A DNA stretch of 64,000 nucleotides from CF-39 sp035651155 (GTDB lineage Bacteria; Chloroflexota; Limnocylindria; P2-11E): the NCBI GenBank assembly GCA_035651155.1, contig DASRGG010000023.1, forward strand, positions 1-64,000, in the 5' to 3' direction. The position numbers and the translations under genes were made by a program. Positions within the stretch are counted from its first letter, which is position 1. Every line of letters begins with the position of its first letter. The notes beneath the pieces are model-generated. The model had not been told where the DNA came from. It saw only the letters and a list, made by a program, of their open reading frames with translations, and did no database searches. Below are positions 50,742 to 58,828 of the stretch, in pieces.

Positions 50742-52106
50742 ATGAGCACCGCGCCCCTTGTCCGCGGTACGGCGTCGTCGTGGATACCCGCGATCGCGGT
50801 CGCTCTGCCGTACGCGGGCATCGCAGCGACGGTGGTGCTCGCCGAGCCGGCGCCGCCCGAGACGCTCCCGCTCGCGCTCGCGATCGCGCTCATCTCACTC
50901 GGCGCGCTGCTGCGCCCGTTCGAGCCGACGCCCGGCGAGAAGCTGAGCCTCGCCGCGGCGATCGCGTTCTTCGGCGTCCTCGTGCTGCCGGGCGCCCAGG
51001 CGGTCGGCGCGGTCGCCGTCGCGGAGCTGCTCGCGCGGATCACCCGCCGCACGAGCGCGATCAGCACGGTCGTCAACGTGGCGAAGGCGGTCGGCGCCGC
51101 GGGCGCGGCGGCCGCGGCGGTCGGTTCGCTGCGTCTCAGCACGGTCCCCGCCCCGGACCTGCTGGAGGTGCTTGTCGCGGGCGCGCTCTACCTCGTCGCC
51201 ACGCTCGTGCCGGTCGCGGCGATGGTCGCATGGACCCGCGGCGGCGGGTCCGTCGCGGGATTCTTCGGCCGAGAGACGCTCCCGATGGCGACGCTCATCG
51301 CCATCGGAGCGCTCGGAGCAGCCGTCTGGTCCACGTCGCCGTTCCTCATCGTCCTGCTCGTGCTCCCGCTGGCCACCGTGGAGGTCGCCGGCCGCGGCGC
51401 GGCACGCCTGCGCGAGGCCCACGCGGCGCTGGGCCGCGCGCTCGAGGCGCAGCGCGCCTTCGTCGCCGACGCCGCGCATGAGCTGCGCAATCCGCTCGCC
51501 GCGATCCGCGGCAACCTGGCATTCGTCCGCGAGTCTCCGCTCGCGCCGGACGAGGCGGCCGCCCTGGCGGACGCCCGGCGTCAGCTCGTGCAGCTCGCGG
51601 CCCTCGTCGAACGGCTGCTCGTCCTCTCCAAGGCCGACGCGAACGCCGAGCGCGGCGCGACGGCGGATCTCGGCATCATCGCGCGGGCGGTCTCGGAGGC
51701 GACGCGGCGCCGCCCGGAGGTCGCGCTCGAGCTGGAGATCCAGGAGGGCGTGCAGGTGGAAGTGTCGCCCGAGCTCCTGGAGGCCCTCCTGCGCGACCTC
51801 GTCGGGAACGCCGCGGCCTACACCGAGCGCGGCTCCATCCACGTCTCGGTGCGGACGCGCGCGGGCCACGGGGAGCTTGAGGTGCGCGACACCGGGGTCG
51901 GCATACCGCCCGCGGATCTGCCGCGGGTGTTCGACCGCTTCTATCGGGGTCAGGCCGCCCGCCGACTCGCGCCCGGGAGCGGTCTCGGCCTGGCCATCGC
52001 GCGGCGGATCGCCGAGTCCCAGGGTGGCTCGATCGACCTCGCGCCCGCACGGGGCGGCGGCACCTCCGTCCGCGTGCGATTGCCACTGGTCCGACGCTCA
52101 GCCTGA
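50742..52106 (+). CDS. Membrane sensor histidine kinase
   Basis: 454 residues. Six or so TM helices in residues 10-225 form a membrane sensor without a large outer domain. The HisKA box AFVADAAHELRNPLAAI has phospho-acceptor H246, and the HATPase_c domain shows DLVGNAAAYTERG, VRDTGVGIPPADLPRVFDRF and GSGLGLAIARRI. It should pair with the OmpR-type regulator encoded upstream in the same operon. The kind of sensor (membrane stress or small lipophilic signal) cannot be read. Confidence 0.92.
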   Translation: MSTAPLVRGTASSWIPAIAVALPYAGIAATVVLAEPAPPETLPLALAIALISLGALLRPFEPTPGEKLSLAAAIAFFGVLVLPGAQAVGAVAVAELLARITRRTSAISTVVNVAKAVGAAGAAAAAVGSLRLSTVPAPDLLEVLVAGALYLVATLVPVAAMVAWTRGGGSVAGFFGRETLPMATLIAIGALGAAVWSTSPFLIVLLVLPLATVEVAGRGAARLREAHAALGRALEAQRAFVADAAHELRNPLAAIRGNLAFVRESPLAPDEAAALADARRQLVQLAALVERLLVLSKADANAERGATADLGIIARAVSEATRRRPEVALELEIQEGVQVEVSPELLEALLRDLVGNAAAYTERGSIHVSVRTRAGHGELEVRDTGVGIPPADLPRVFDRFYRGQAARRLAPGSGLGLAIARRIAESQGGSIDLAPARGGGTSVRVRLPLVRRSA

Positions 52107-52124
52107 CGCGTTCGTACCACCGCC

Positions 52125-52157
52125 GTTCAGGGGCGGTTCATCCACCGCCCGTACGGT
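52125..52157 (+). promoter_or_regulatory. OmpR-type operator and promoter of the TadE/TadG operon
   Basis: GTTCAGGGGCGGTTCA (52125-52140) repeats the operator upstream of the OmpR gene with three central changes. TACGGT at 52152-52157 is the -10 element; six bases later comes the GTG. The operator occupies the -35 position, as in PhoB-activated promoters. Confidence 0.6.
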
Positions 52158-52163
52158 CCGCTC

Positions 52164-52607
52164 GTGCGCATGCGGCTGCATGGACTCGCCGTCCTCGAGT
52201 GCGGCCAGTCTCTCGTCGAGGTGGCGCTGCTCCTGCCGTTCATGGTGTACTTGCTCGTCGGCGGCGCCGATCTCGCGCGCGCGTACGCGGTCCAGCTCGC
52301 CGTGCAGAATGGGGCGCGCGCAGGCGCCGAGGCCACCGTACTGGACTTCACGCCGACGGTCGGCGAGGCACAGAGCTACGCCATCCAGGAGATGAGTCGG
52401 ACGCCGGGGATGAACTCCGCCAGCGCGGTCATCACCATGACCAAGCTGCAGGCGAACGGGTCGCAATGCCCGGCGACGCCGGACCCGACGACGCCCTGCT
52501 TTGTCACGGTCCGGGTCCGCTACCAGTTCCGGACGATCATCCCGTGGCCGCTCATCCCGAACACGTTCAACTTCGACCGCTCGACGGTCATGCGGACGTA
52601 CCTATGA
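52164..52607 (+). CDS. TadE-like pseudopilin
   Basis: 147 residues from a GTG at the predicted transcription start. The TadE pattern is seen at the N-terminus: CGQSLVEVALLLPFMVYLLV, a single membrane helix after a Glu at the fifth position of the processed form. An extracytoplasmic beta domain with two cysteines follows (SQCPATPDPTTPCF). TadE proteins are minor pseudopilins of Tad/Flp pili. No tadA, tadB or tadC gene is in the window. Confidence 0.85.
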   Translation: MRMRLHGLAVLECGQSLVEVALLLPFMVYLLVGGADLARAYAVQLAVQNGARAGAEATVLDFTPTVGEAQSYAIQEMSRTPGMNSASAVITMTKLQANGSQCPATPDPTTPCFVTVRVRYQFRTIIPWPLIPNTFNFDRSTVMRTYL

Positions 52608-53026
52608 AGCTGCTGAGGAGCGAGGGCGGCCAGTCGCTCGTCGAGTTCGCGCTCGTCCTGCCGCTCGTGCTGCTCCTCATCACCGGGCTGTTCGACCTCG
52701 CGCGCGCGGCGTGGCAGGAGAACAGCCTCGCCTTCGCGGCCCGCGAGGGGTCGCGCTACGCCATGGTGCACGGTGCCAACAGCTCGCTGCCCCTCGGGCC
52801 GAACTCGCCATCCGACCCGAACATCGCCGCGGTGGTCCGGCAGAACGCCGTCGGGGTCGCGAACATCTCCGTCACCACGAGCTGGCCCGACGGAGACAAC
52901 GAGCGCGGCATGCGCGTCGCTGTGGAGGCGAGCGCGCCTTTCGTCCCGCTGCCCTCGATATACCTGCTCGGCGGTACGTTCCAGATCACGCTCCGCGGCG
53001 GCTCGCAGCTGGTGATCGAGAATTGA
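52604..53026 (+). CDS. TadE-like pseudopilin, second copy
   Basis: 140 residues, ATG overlapping the previous TGA. GGQSLVEFALVLPLVLLLIT is the textbook TadE-like start, followed by FDLARAAWQENSLAFAAREG and a short exported domain. It differs from its neighbour in lacking cysteines. Both probably sit at the pilus tip or base. Confidence 0.87.
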   Translation: MKLLRSEGGQSLVEFALVLPLVLLLITGLFDLARAAWQENSLAFAAREGSRYAMVHGANSSLPLGPNSPSDPNIAAVVRQNAVGVANISVTTSWPDGDNERGMRVAVEASAPFVPLPSIYLLGGTFQITLRGGSQLVIEN

Positions 53027-54336
53027 TCACCCGATCCGCGCTGCGGGAGTTCTTCGGTCCGCACGGCCAGGGCGGCCAGGCCGTCGTCCTCATCGCGATC
53101 ACGATGACGGCGATGCTGTTCGCGGTGGGCCTGGCCATCGACGCGGGACAGCTCTTCGTGGCGAAGCGCTCGATGCAGGAAGCGGCCGACGCGGCGGCGT
53201 TCGCCGGCGCGGTCGTCATCTACCAGACCCCCGGAGCCGATCCGCGCCCGGCCGCCATGAACGACGCCGCCGCGAACGGGTACGTCGACGGTGTCGCGAA
53301 CACGACCATCACCTACGACTGGCCGCCGCGCACCGGCCCGCATGCGAACAATACGAAGTACATCGAGGTGACCATCGTCCAGCTCGTACCCACGAGCCTC
53401 GTTCCGGCGCAGTCGACGCTCAACTCGGTGCGCGCACGCAGCGTCGCCGGCGCGGACCCGGCCAAGAGCCCCTTCGCGATCGTCGCACTGAAGAGCACCG
53501 GGCCCTGCATCACCCTGGCCGGCACCGGCAGCGTGATGGTGCCCGACGGGCCGGATCTGGGCGGCATGATCCAGGCGAACTGCAGCGGGACCTCGGTCCA
53601 GTTCGGCGGCGCCGGCAGCATCTACGACAACCTCGGCGTCCGTACGGTGGGGACCGTGAGCAACCCGTTGCGCGTCGTGCCGAACGCCGGGCTGCAGCAG
53701 CAGGCGCCGAAGCAGCCGGACCCCTTCGCCGGCTTTCCCAAGCCCTCGGTCACCGGTCTGCCGACGTTCGGCCCCGGATTCACCGTCCCGAGCAGTGCCT
53801 GCAATCCCGCGACCCCGCTCACCCCCGGCGTGTACGTCGGCGGCATCACCAACGACCAGAACTGCAACGTGTATCTGGGCAGCGGCGTCTTCATCCTGAA
53901 GGGTGGGGGCCTGCGCCAGAACGCGTCGGCCGGGTACAAGATCACGACCGTGCCCGGCGGCGCGATGCTCTTCAACACGCACTCGAACTACCCCGGACCG
54001 ATCGGCTCGGGCACCTGCGGCGGGAACGGGCTCGCCGCGGAGCAGGGCGGCGGCGTGGACATCTGGGCGATGACGACGGGCCTGTACGCGGGCATGGCCT
54101 ACTACCAGGACGCGGCCTGCACCGCGACGATCGCGGTGCAGTCCAACGGCGGCTACAACTTCCACGGGACGTTTTATGCACCCAGCGCGCTCATCGACCT
54201 GCAATCGCAGTCCGCGCTCACGGTGGACGCGCAGCTCGTGGTGAGCGCGATCAACTTCCAGTCGAGCGGCAACCTGACGGTGAACTACCACAAGAGCCTC
54301 TCGGCCAATAGCGGCCTGCCGACGATCGTCGAGTAG
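53023..54336 (+). CDS. TadG-like pilus protein with large exported domain
   Basis: 437 residues from a TTG overlapping the previous stop (TTGA). The Flp-pilus assembly N-terminus is GGQAVVLIAITMTAMLFAVG with IDAGQLFVAKRSMQEAADAA, the TadE/TadG helical motif. The rest is an extracellular region of about 350 residues with four to six cysteines (TGPCITLAG; NQNCNVYLG; GSGTCGGNG) and repeated short strands resembling polymorphic right-handed beta-helix proteins. TadG acts as a minor pilin or adhesin at the envelope. It lacks an evident VWA domain. Confidence 0.8.
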   Translation: MITRSALREFFGPHGQGGQAVVLIAITMTAMLFAVGLAIDAGQLFVAKRSMQEAADAAAFAGAVVIYQTPGADPRPAAMNDAAANGYVDGVANTTITYDWPPRTGPHANNTKYIEVTIVQLVPTSLVPAQSTLNSVRARSVAGADPAKSPFAIVALKSTGPCITLAGTGSVMVPDGPDLGGMIQANCSGTSVQFGGAGSIYDNLGVRTVGTVSNPLRVVPNAGLQQQAPKQPDPFAGFPKPSVTGLPTFGPGFTVPSSACNPATPLTPGVYVGGITNDQNCNVYLGSGVFILKGGGLRQNASAGYKITTVPGGAMLFNTHSNYPGPIGSGTCGGNGLAAEQGGGVDIWAMTTGLYAGMAYYQDAACTATIAVQSNGGYNFHGTFYAPSALIDLQSQSALTVDAQLVVSAINFQSSGNLTVNYHKSLSANSGLPTIVE

Positions 54337-54419
54337 CGCGACCCGTCTCCAGCGCGCCCGCCGCTGGACGCAGGCCGGTCCGTGTCGCAGCTATCAGGCA
54401 GGCGCCGGCGCGTACGCCC

Positions 54420-54447
54420 TTGACACGTTCGCTGCGCCGAGTACTGT
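54420..54447 (+). promoter_or_regulatory. Promoter of the nrdJ operon
   Basis: TTGACA, 16 bases, TACTGT. The predicted start is near 54454, about 210 bp before nrdJ, and just upstream of two NrdR boxes. Confidence 0.7.
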
Positions 54448-54462
54448 TCCGCTTCTGCGCCC

Positions 54463-54509
54463 ATACCACATCTTGTGTCTGCCGGGGCGGCGGGGGCGAG
54501 ATGTGGTGG
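54463..54509. promoter_or_regulatory. Two NrdR boxes with 31-bp centre spacing
   Basis: Box 1, ATACCACATCTTGTGT (54463-54478), has the ACATCT core and flanking palindrome of actinobacterial-type NrdR sites. Box 2 (54494-54509) carries the same ACCACATCT core in the opposite orientation. The centres are 31 bp apart, three helical turns, which is the known tandem arrangement for NrdR, the ATP/dATP-sensing repressor of ribonucleotide reductase genes. The two cores can also pair in RNA (CCACATCT/AGATGTGG). Confidence 0.65.
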
Positions 54510-54541
54510 CGAGAGCGCAGGCACGAACAGGAGGGGTCAAC

Positions 54542-54652
54542 ATGATGGTCCAGCCGACAGCTTCCACGGCGGATGCCGCGATCCAGCGAGCGCTCCTCCT
54601 TCTACTGCGCTGCACCGCACCCCGGCGCCGCACGAACACCGGCTCGTTCTAG
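54542..54652 (+). CDS. 36-codon leader ORF upstream of nrdJ
   Basis: An AGGAGGGG site five bases upstream makes this ATG one of the best translated starts in the window. The product begins MMVQPTASTADAAIQRALLL and ends in a basic TAPRRRTNTGSF tail, with a five-leucine run in the middle. Its TAG stop overlaps the AGGGGAG ribosome site of nrdJ, so translating ribosomes would reach the nrdJ start. It may be a small protein or a leader peptide coupling nrdJ translation. No homologue is known to me. Confidence 0.5.
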   Translation: MMVQPTASTADAAIQRALLLLLRCTAPRRRTNTGSF

Positions 54653-54664
54653 GGGAGTCCAGAC

Positions 54665-57600
54665 ATGGCAATCGCAGAGCTACCGCGTCAGTCCGTCCCG
54701 AGCGAGGGGCCCCGCAAGGGCGTCCGCTTCCAGCGCTACTTCACGACCGAGGGCGTGCACCCCTACGACGAGGTCGAGTGGGAGCGTCGCGATGCCAAGA
54801 TCGGTGGCGAAGGCGGCACGGTCTTCGAGCAGAAGGGCGTCGAGGTCCCGAAGTTCTGGTCGATGACCGCCACGAACGTCGTCGCGTCCAAGTACTTCCG
54901 CGGCAAGCTGACCGCGCCGGACCGGGAGTGGTCCGTGAAGCAGATGGTCGATCGCGTCGTCGACCGGATCACGAAATGGGGCGTCGAGGGCGGCTACTTC
55001 ACGACGGAGCGCGACGCCGAGATCTTCAACCACGAGCTGAAGTACCTCATGGTCCACCAGCACGCCTCGTTCAACTCGCCGGTCTGGTTCAACATCGGCG
55101 TCGAGGGCGTGCCGCAGCAGGCCAGCGCGTGCTTCATCTTGTCGGTCGACGACGACATGCATTCGATCCTCGATTGGTTCAAGAACGAAGGGATCATCTT
55201 CAAAGGCGGCTCCGGATCGGGCATCAACATCTCGAAGATCCGCTCGAGCAAGGAGCAGCTCTCCGGCGGCGGCTACGCCTCGGGTCCGGTCTCCTTCATG
55301 CGCGGCGCCGACTCCGTCGCCGGCTCGATCAAGTCGGGCGGGACGACGCGCCGCGCCGCGAAGATGGTGGTCCTCGACGCCGACCATCCGGACGTGCGCG
55401 AGTTCGTATGGTGCAAGGCGAAGGAAGAGAAGAAGGCCTGGGCGCTCGGCGAGGCGGGCTACGACATGAGCCTCAACGGCGAGGCCTGGCAGTCGATCCA
55501 GTTCCAGAACGCCAACAACTCGGTCCGCGCGACGGACGACTTCATGCGCAAGGCGCTCGCGGGCGAGGAATGGCCTCTCACCGCGCGCGTCGACGGCACG
55601 CCGGTCGAGACCCTCAACGCGCGCGGGCTGCTCCGCGAGATCGCGGAGGCGGCCTGGGAGTGCGGCGATCCGGGCATGCAGTTCGACACGACGATCAACG
55701 ACTGGCACACCTGCCCGGCATCCGGGCGCATCAACGGCTCGAACCCGTGCTTCCCGGGAGACGCTCGGGTGCACACCACGTTCGGCTTGCTCCCGATCGC
55801 CGAGCTGTTCGAGCGCACGAAGGCCGGCGAAGACATCCGCGTCTACACGCACCACGCGACCGCGGAGAGGGCCGGCGTCGGCGTCGTGGCCAGCCTGCCG
55901 ATCGCGGTGATGCGGAACGGGACATCCACCGTGGTGCGTCTGCGCTTTGCGAACGGCGCGGAGCTGCGGTGCACGCCGAATCACCGGATCTGGACACTGA
56001 ACCGTGGGTACGTCGCGGCCGAGGAGCTCGGTGGTGATGACCTCGTAATGTTGAACGACGCCGCGACCCCGGCGAGCCAAGCGTCGTGGGAGCTGCCGGT
56101 CGCCGTCACCGCGAAGGTCAAGACGGCGAGGCGGGGCGGCCATGTCACCACGCGCGACCTACCTGACCGCTGGTCCACCGAGCTCGGTGAACTCCTCGGC
56201 CACCTCACGGGCGACGGCTGCCTGACCGAGGACTCGACCGTGTGGGTCGACGGCGTCGGGAGTTCTGCCGTCCGCGAGTTCCTAGGCGAGCTCGGCGTGA
56301 CGACCGATCATGCGGCGGCGAAGCGCGTGCCGAAGGCGATCTTCACCGCGCCGACCGAGATTCAAGCGGCGTATCTGCGTGGTCTCTTCGGTTCGGATGG
56401 ATGCGTCTCGCGCGTCGAAGGGCGCAAGGCAAGTGGCTACGTCGGACTCGGCAGCCACAGCGAAGGTCTCCTGAAGGACGTGCAGCGACTGCTCGCGACG
56501 TTCGGCGTACGCGCGCGGATCTACCGCACCAGTGAGGGCGGCACGAGCACGTTCGACGACGTACGCAAGGATGGCACGACGGTCACGTATGAGTCAGGTG
56601 CCGCCTACGACCTGCGCGTCACGGGCAGCGACCTCGAGACGTTCGCGGCGTGCGTCGGATTCACTTCGCCGCGCAAGCAGGCCGACCTGCTGGAGCTCAT
56701 CGAGACGACCACGCGTTACGAGACCAAGCCGGGGACGCGCTTGGTGTCCCGCGAGTTCGACGGTCAGGCGGTCGTCTACAACCTAAACGAGCCGATCAAT
56801 CACTCCTACGTGGTGGACGGCTTCCTCGTCGCGAACTGCAGCGAGTACATGCACATCGACGACTCCGCCTGCAACCTCGCGTCGCTCAACCTGATGCGCT
56901 TCGTGCGCCCCGACGGCGAATTCGACGTCGAGCGCTTCGTGCGCACCGTCGACGTCGTCTTCACCGCGCAGGAGATCCTCGTCGGGTTCTCCGACTACCC
57001 GACCCCGGCGATCACCCGCAACGCGAAGTCGCACCGCCAGCTGGGCCTGGGCTACGCGAACCTCGGCGCCCTCCTCATGCACCGCGGCCTCGCGTACGAC
57101 AGCAACGAGGGCCGCGCCTACTCGGCCGCGATCACCGCGCTCATGACCGGTGAGGCCTACGCGCAGTCGGCGCGGATGGCCGCGGTGGTGGGGCCGTACG
57201 AGGCGTATCCCAAGAACAAGGCCGGGCACGACCGGGTCATGGAGAAGCACCGCGCGGCGGCGTACCAGATCGCCGGCGATCTCGTGCCGCCGGCGCTCCT
57301 CTCCGCGGCCCGCCAGGCCTGGGACGACGCGGTCGCGCTCGGCAAGACGAACGGCTACCGCAACGCGCAGGCGTCGGTGCTCGCTCCCACCGGGACGATC
57401 AGCTTCATGATGGATTGCGACACGACCGGCGTTGAGCCCGACATCGCGCTCGTGAAGTACAAGCGGCTCGTCGGCGGCGGGATGCTGAAGCTCGTCAACC
57501 AGACCGTCCCCGCCGCGCTCCGCCGCCTCGGGTACACCGAGACGCAGACCGCCGCCATCACCACGTACATCGAGCAGCGGGGCACCATCGAGGGAGCGCC

Positions 57601-58549
57601 GGAGCTCAAGGACGAGCACCTGCCGGTCTTCGATTGCGCCTTCAAGCCCACGAACGGCGTGCGCTCGATCAGCCACATGGGCCACATCAAGATGATGGGC
57701 GCCGTCCAGCCGTTCATCTCGGGCGCGATCAGCAAGACCGTGAACCTGCCCGAGAACGCCTCCGTCGAGGACGTCATGGACGCGTACATCGAGTCGTGGA
57801 AGCACGGCGTGAAGGCGATCGCGATCTACCGCGACGGCAGCAAGAAGGTCCAGCCACTCTCGACGAACGCGGACGCCTCGAACTCCAAGAAGAGGGTGGA
57901 GACCGTGACGGTCGAGAAGATCGTCGAGGTCAACCGCCCGCAGCGCCGCCGGCTCCCCGACACGCGCGCCAGCCTGACCCACAAGTTCTCGATCGAGGGG
58001 CACGAGGGGTACATCACCGTCGGCCTCTTCGAGGACGGGACGCCGGGCGAGCTGTTCGTCACCATGGCGAAGGAGGGCTCGACCCTCTCCGGGATGATGG
58101 ACGCGTTCGCGACGAGCGTGTCGCTCCTCTTCCAGTACGGCGTGCCGCTCGCGCACATGGTCGACAAGTTCGGCCACATGCGCTTCGAGCCGTCCGGCTG
58201 GACCGGCAACCCCGAGATCGGCATGGCGAAGTCGATCGTCGACTACGTCTTCCGCTGGCTCGGCTATCGATTCCTGTCGGAGAGCGACCGCGAGACGCTG
58301 GGCCTCGTCCGCCACAGCGAGATCGCGGACGCCGCGCCGCAGCTCGAGCTCATCAAGCCGTACCTTGCGCAGTCCGTTGAGCCCGCCCCCGCGATGGCGT
58401 CGACCGCACAGCCCACGACGGGCCCCGGCGCGATGCGACTCAACTCGACACCCGACGCGCCGCCGTGTCCGCGGTGTGGCTGGCTGACCGTGCGCAGCGG
58501 CACCTGCCACAAGTGCGAGAACTGCGGCGAGACGACCGGGTGTTCCTAA
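54665..58549 (+). CDS. nrdJ: Adenosylcobalamin-dependent ribonucleotide reductase with intein
   Basis: 1294 residues as translated, 931 after removal of the 363-residue intein. AGGGGAG precedes the ATG. Class II features are seen: FNSPVWFNIGV, a redox cysteine at C156 (ASACFIL), the active-site cysteine of SNPCSEY created by splicing, the phosphate loop LAPTGTISFMMD, and a C-terminal cysteine-rich zinc-ribbon tail (CPRCG and CHKCENCGE). It reduces ribonucleotides using a B12-derived radical and needs no oxygen. Ni/Co uptake in the window would feed cobalamin synthesis. Expression is likely repressed by NrdR. Confidence 0.96.
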   Translation: MAIAELPRQSVPSEGPRKGVRFQRYFTTEGVHPYDEVEWERRDAKIGGEGGTVFEQKGVEVPKFWSMTATNVVASKYFRGKLTAPDREWSVKQMVDRVVDRITKWGVEGGYFTTERDAEIFNHELKYLMVHQHASFNSPVWFNIGVEGVPQQASACFILSVDDDMHSILDWFKNEGIIFKGGSGSGINISKIRSSKEQLSGGGYASGPVSFMRGADSVAGSIKSGGTTRRAAKMVVLDADHPDVREFVWCKAKEEKKAWALGEAGYDMSLNGEAWQSIQFQNANNSVRATDDFMRKALAGEEWPLTARVDGTPVETLNARGLLREIAEAAWECGDPGMQFDTTINDWHTCPASGRINGSNPCFPGDARVHTTFGLLPIAELFERTKAGEDIRVYTHHATAERAGVGVVASLPIAVMRNGTSTVVRLRFANGAELRCTPNHRIWTLNRGYVAAEELGGDDLVMLNDAATPASQASWELPVAVTAKVKTARRGGHVTTRDLPDRWSTELGELLGHLTGDGCLTEDSTVWVDGVGSSAVREFLGELGVTTDHAAAKRVPKAIFTAPTEIQAAYLRGLFGSDGCVSRVEGRKASGYVGLGSHSEGLLKDVQRLLATFGVRARIYRTSEGGTSTFDDVRKDGTTVTYESGAAYDLRVTGSDLETFAACVGFTSPRKQADLLELIETTTRYETKPGTRLVSREFDGQAVVYNLNEPINHSYVVDGFLVANCSEYMHIDDSACNLASLNLMRFVRPDGEFDVERFVRTVDVVFTAQEILVGFSDYPTPAITRNAKSHRQLGLGYANLGALLMHRGLAYDSNEGRAYSAAITALMTGEAYAQSARMAAVVGPYEAYPKNKAGHDRVMEKHRAAAYQIAGDLVPPALLSAARQAWDDAVALGKTNGYRNAQASVLAPTGTISFMMDCDTTGVEPDIALVKYKRLVGGGMLKLVNQTVPAALRRLGYTETQTAAITTYIEQRGTIEGAPELKDEHLPVFDCAFKPTNGVRSISHMGHIKMMGAVQPFISGAISKTVNLPENASVEDVMDAYIESWKHGVKAIAIYRDGSKKVQPLSTNADASNSKKRVETVTVEKIVEVNRPQRRRLPDTRASLTHKFSIEGHEGYITVGLFEDGTPGELFVTMAKEGSTLSGMMDAFATSVSLLFQYGVPLAHMVDKFGHMRFEPSGWTGNPEIGMAKSIVDYVFRWLGYRFLSESDRETLGLVRHSEIADAAPQLELIKPYLAQSVEPAPAMASTAQPTTGPGAMRLNSTPDAPPCPRCGWLTVRSGTCHKCENCGETTGCS
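55748..56836 (+). mobile_element. NrdJ intein with LAGLIDADG homing endonuclease
   Basis: The intein begins at C362 (CFPGDARVHTTFGLLPI) and ends at N724 before the C+1 cysteine of CSEYMH. Splicing block B (RCTPNHRIWTLNRG) and block F/G (NHSYVVDGFLVAN) are clear. The penultimate residue is Ala instead of the usual His. Two LAGLIDADG motifs are intact: LLGHLTGDG at 510-518 and LRGLFGSDG at 571-579, each with its acidic residue, so endonuclease activity is plausible. It is inserted exactly at the catalytic cysteine, so the enzyme is inactive until splicing. Some codons (CTA, AAT) are rarer in the flanking extein, suggesting transfer. Confidence 0.93.
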
Positions 58550-58564
58550 CTCCTTAGCCAGGCT

Positions 58565-58588
58565 CTGACCGGCCCGCCCGCCGGTCAG
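58565..58588 (+). terminator. Hairpin after nrdJ
   Basis: CTGACCGGC and GCCGGTCAG form a perfect nine-pair stem with a six-base loop, 15 bp after the nrdJ stop. It has no T-run of its own but stands just ahead of the main terminator. Confidence 0.5.
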
Positions 58589-58597
58589 TCCGCCTCC

Positions 58598-58640
58598 AGC
58601 CCCGGCGGTTCCTGCTCCCCTGGACCGCCGGGGCTTTTTC
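58598..58640 (+). terminator. Intrinsic terminator of the nrdJ transcript
   Basis: AGCCCCGGCGGT and ACCGCCGGGGCT form a perfect 12-pair stem around a 14-base loop, followed by TTTTTCTTT. This is the strongest terminator in the window. Confidence 0.93.
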
Positions 58641-58828
58641 TTTGGCTTTTCGTTGACTTTCTCGCGCTACTGGCCGCCCGCTTGCTATCCGGGTGCTAGT
58701 ACTTGCGCCGAACGAAATATGACGATGGCTCGCGGAACAGATGGCAGGGTGTTGCGCGTCTAATGGACAGCGTCGCCGTCAGAATGGACACGCCGTCGGC
58801 ACGCACGAGCGGGGAGGAACAGAGCGCA

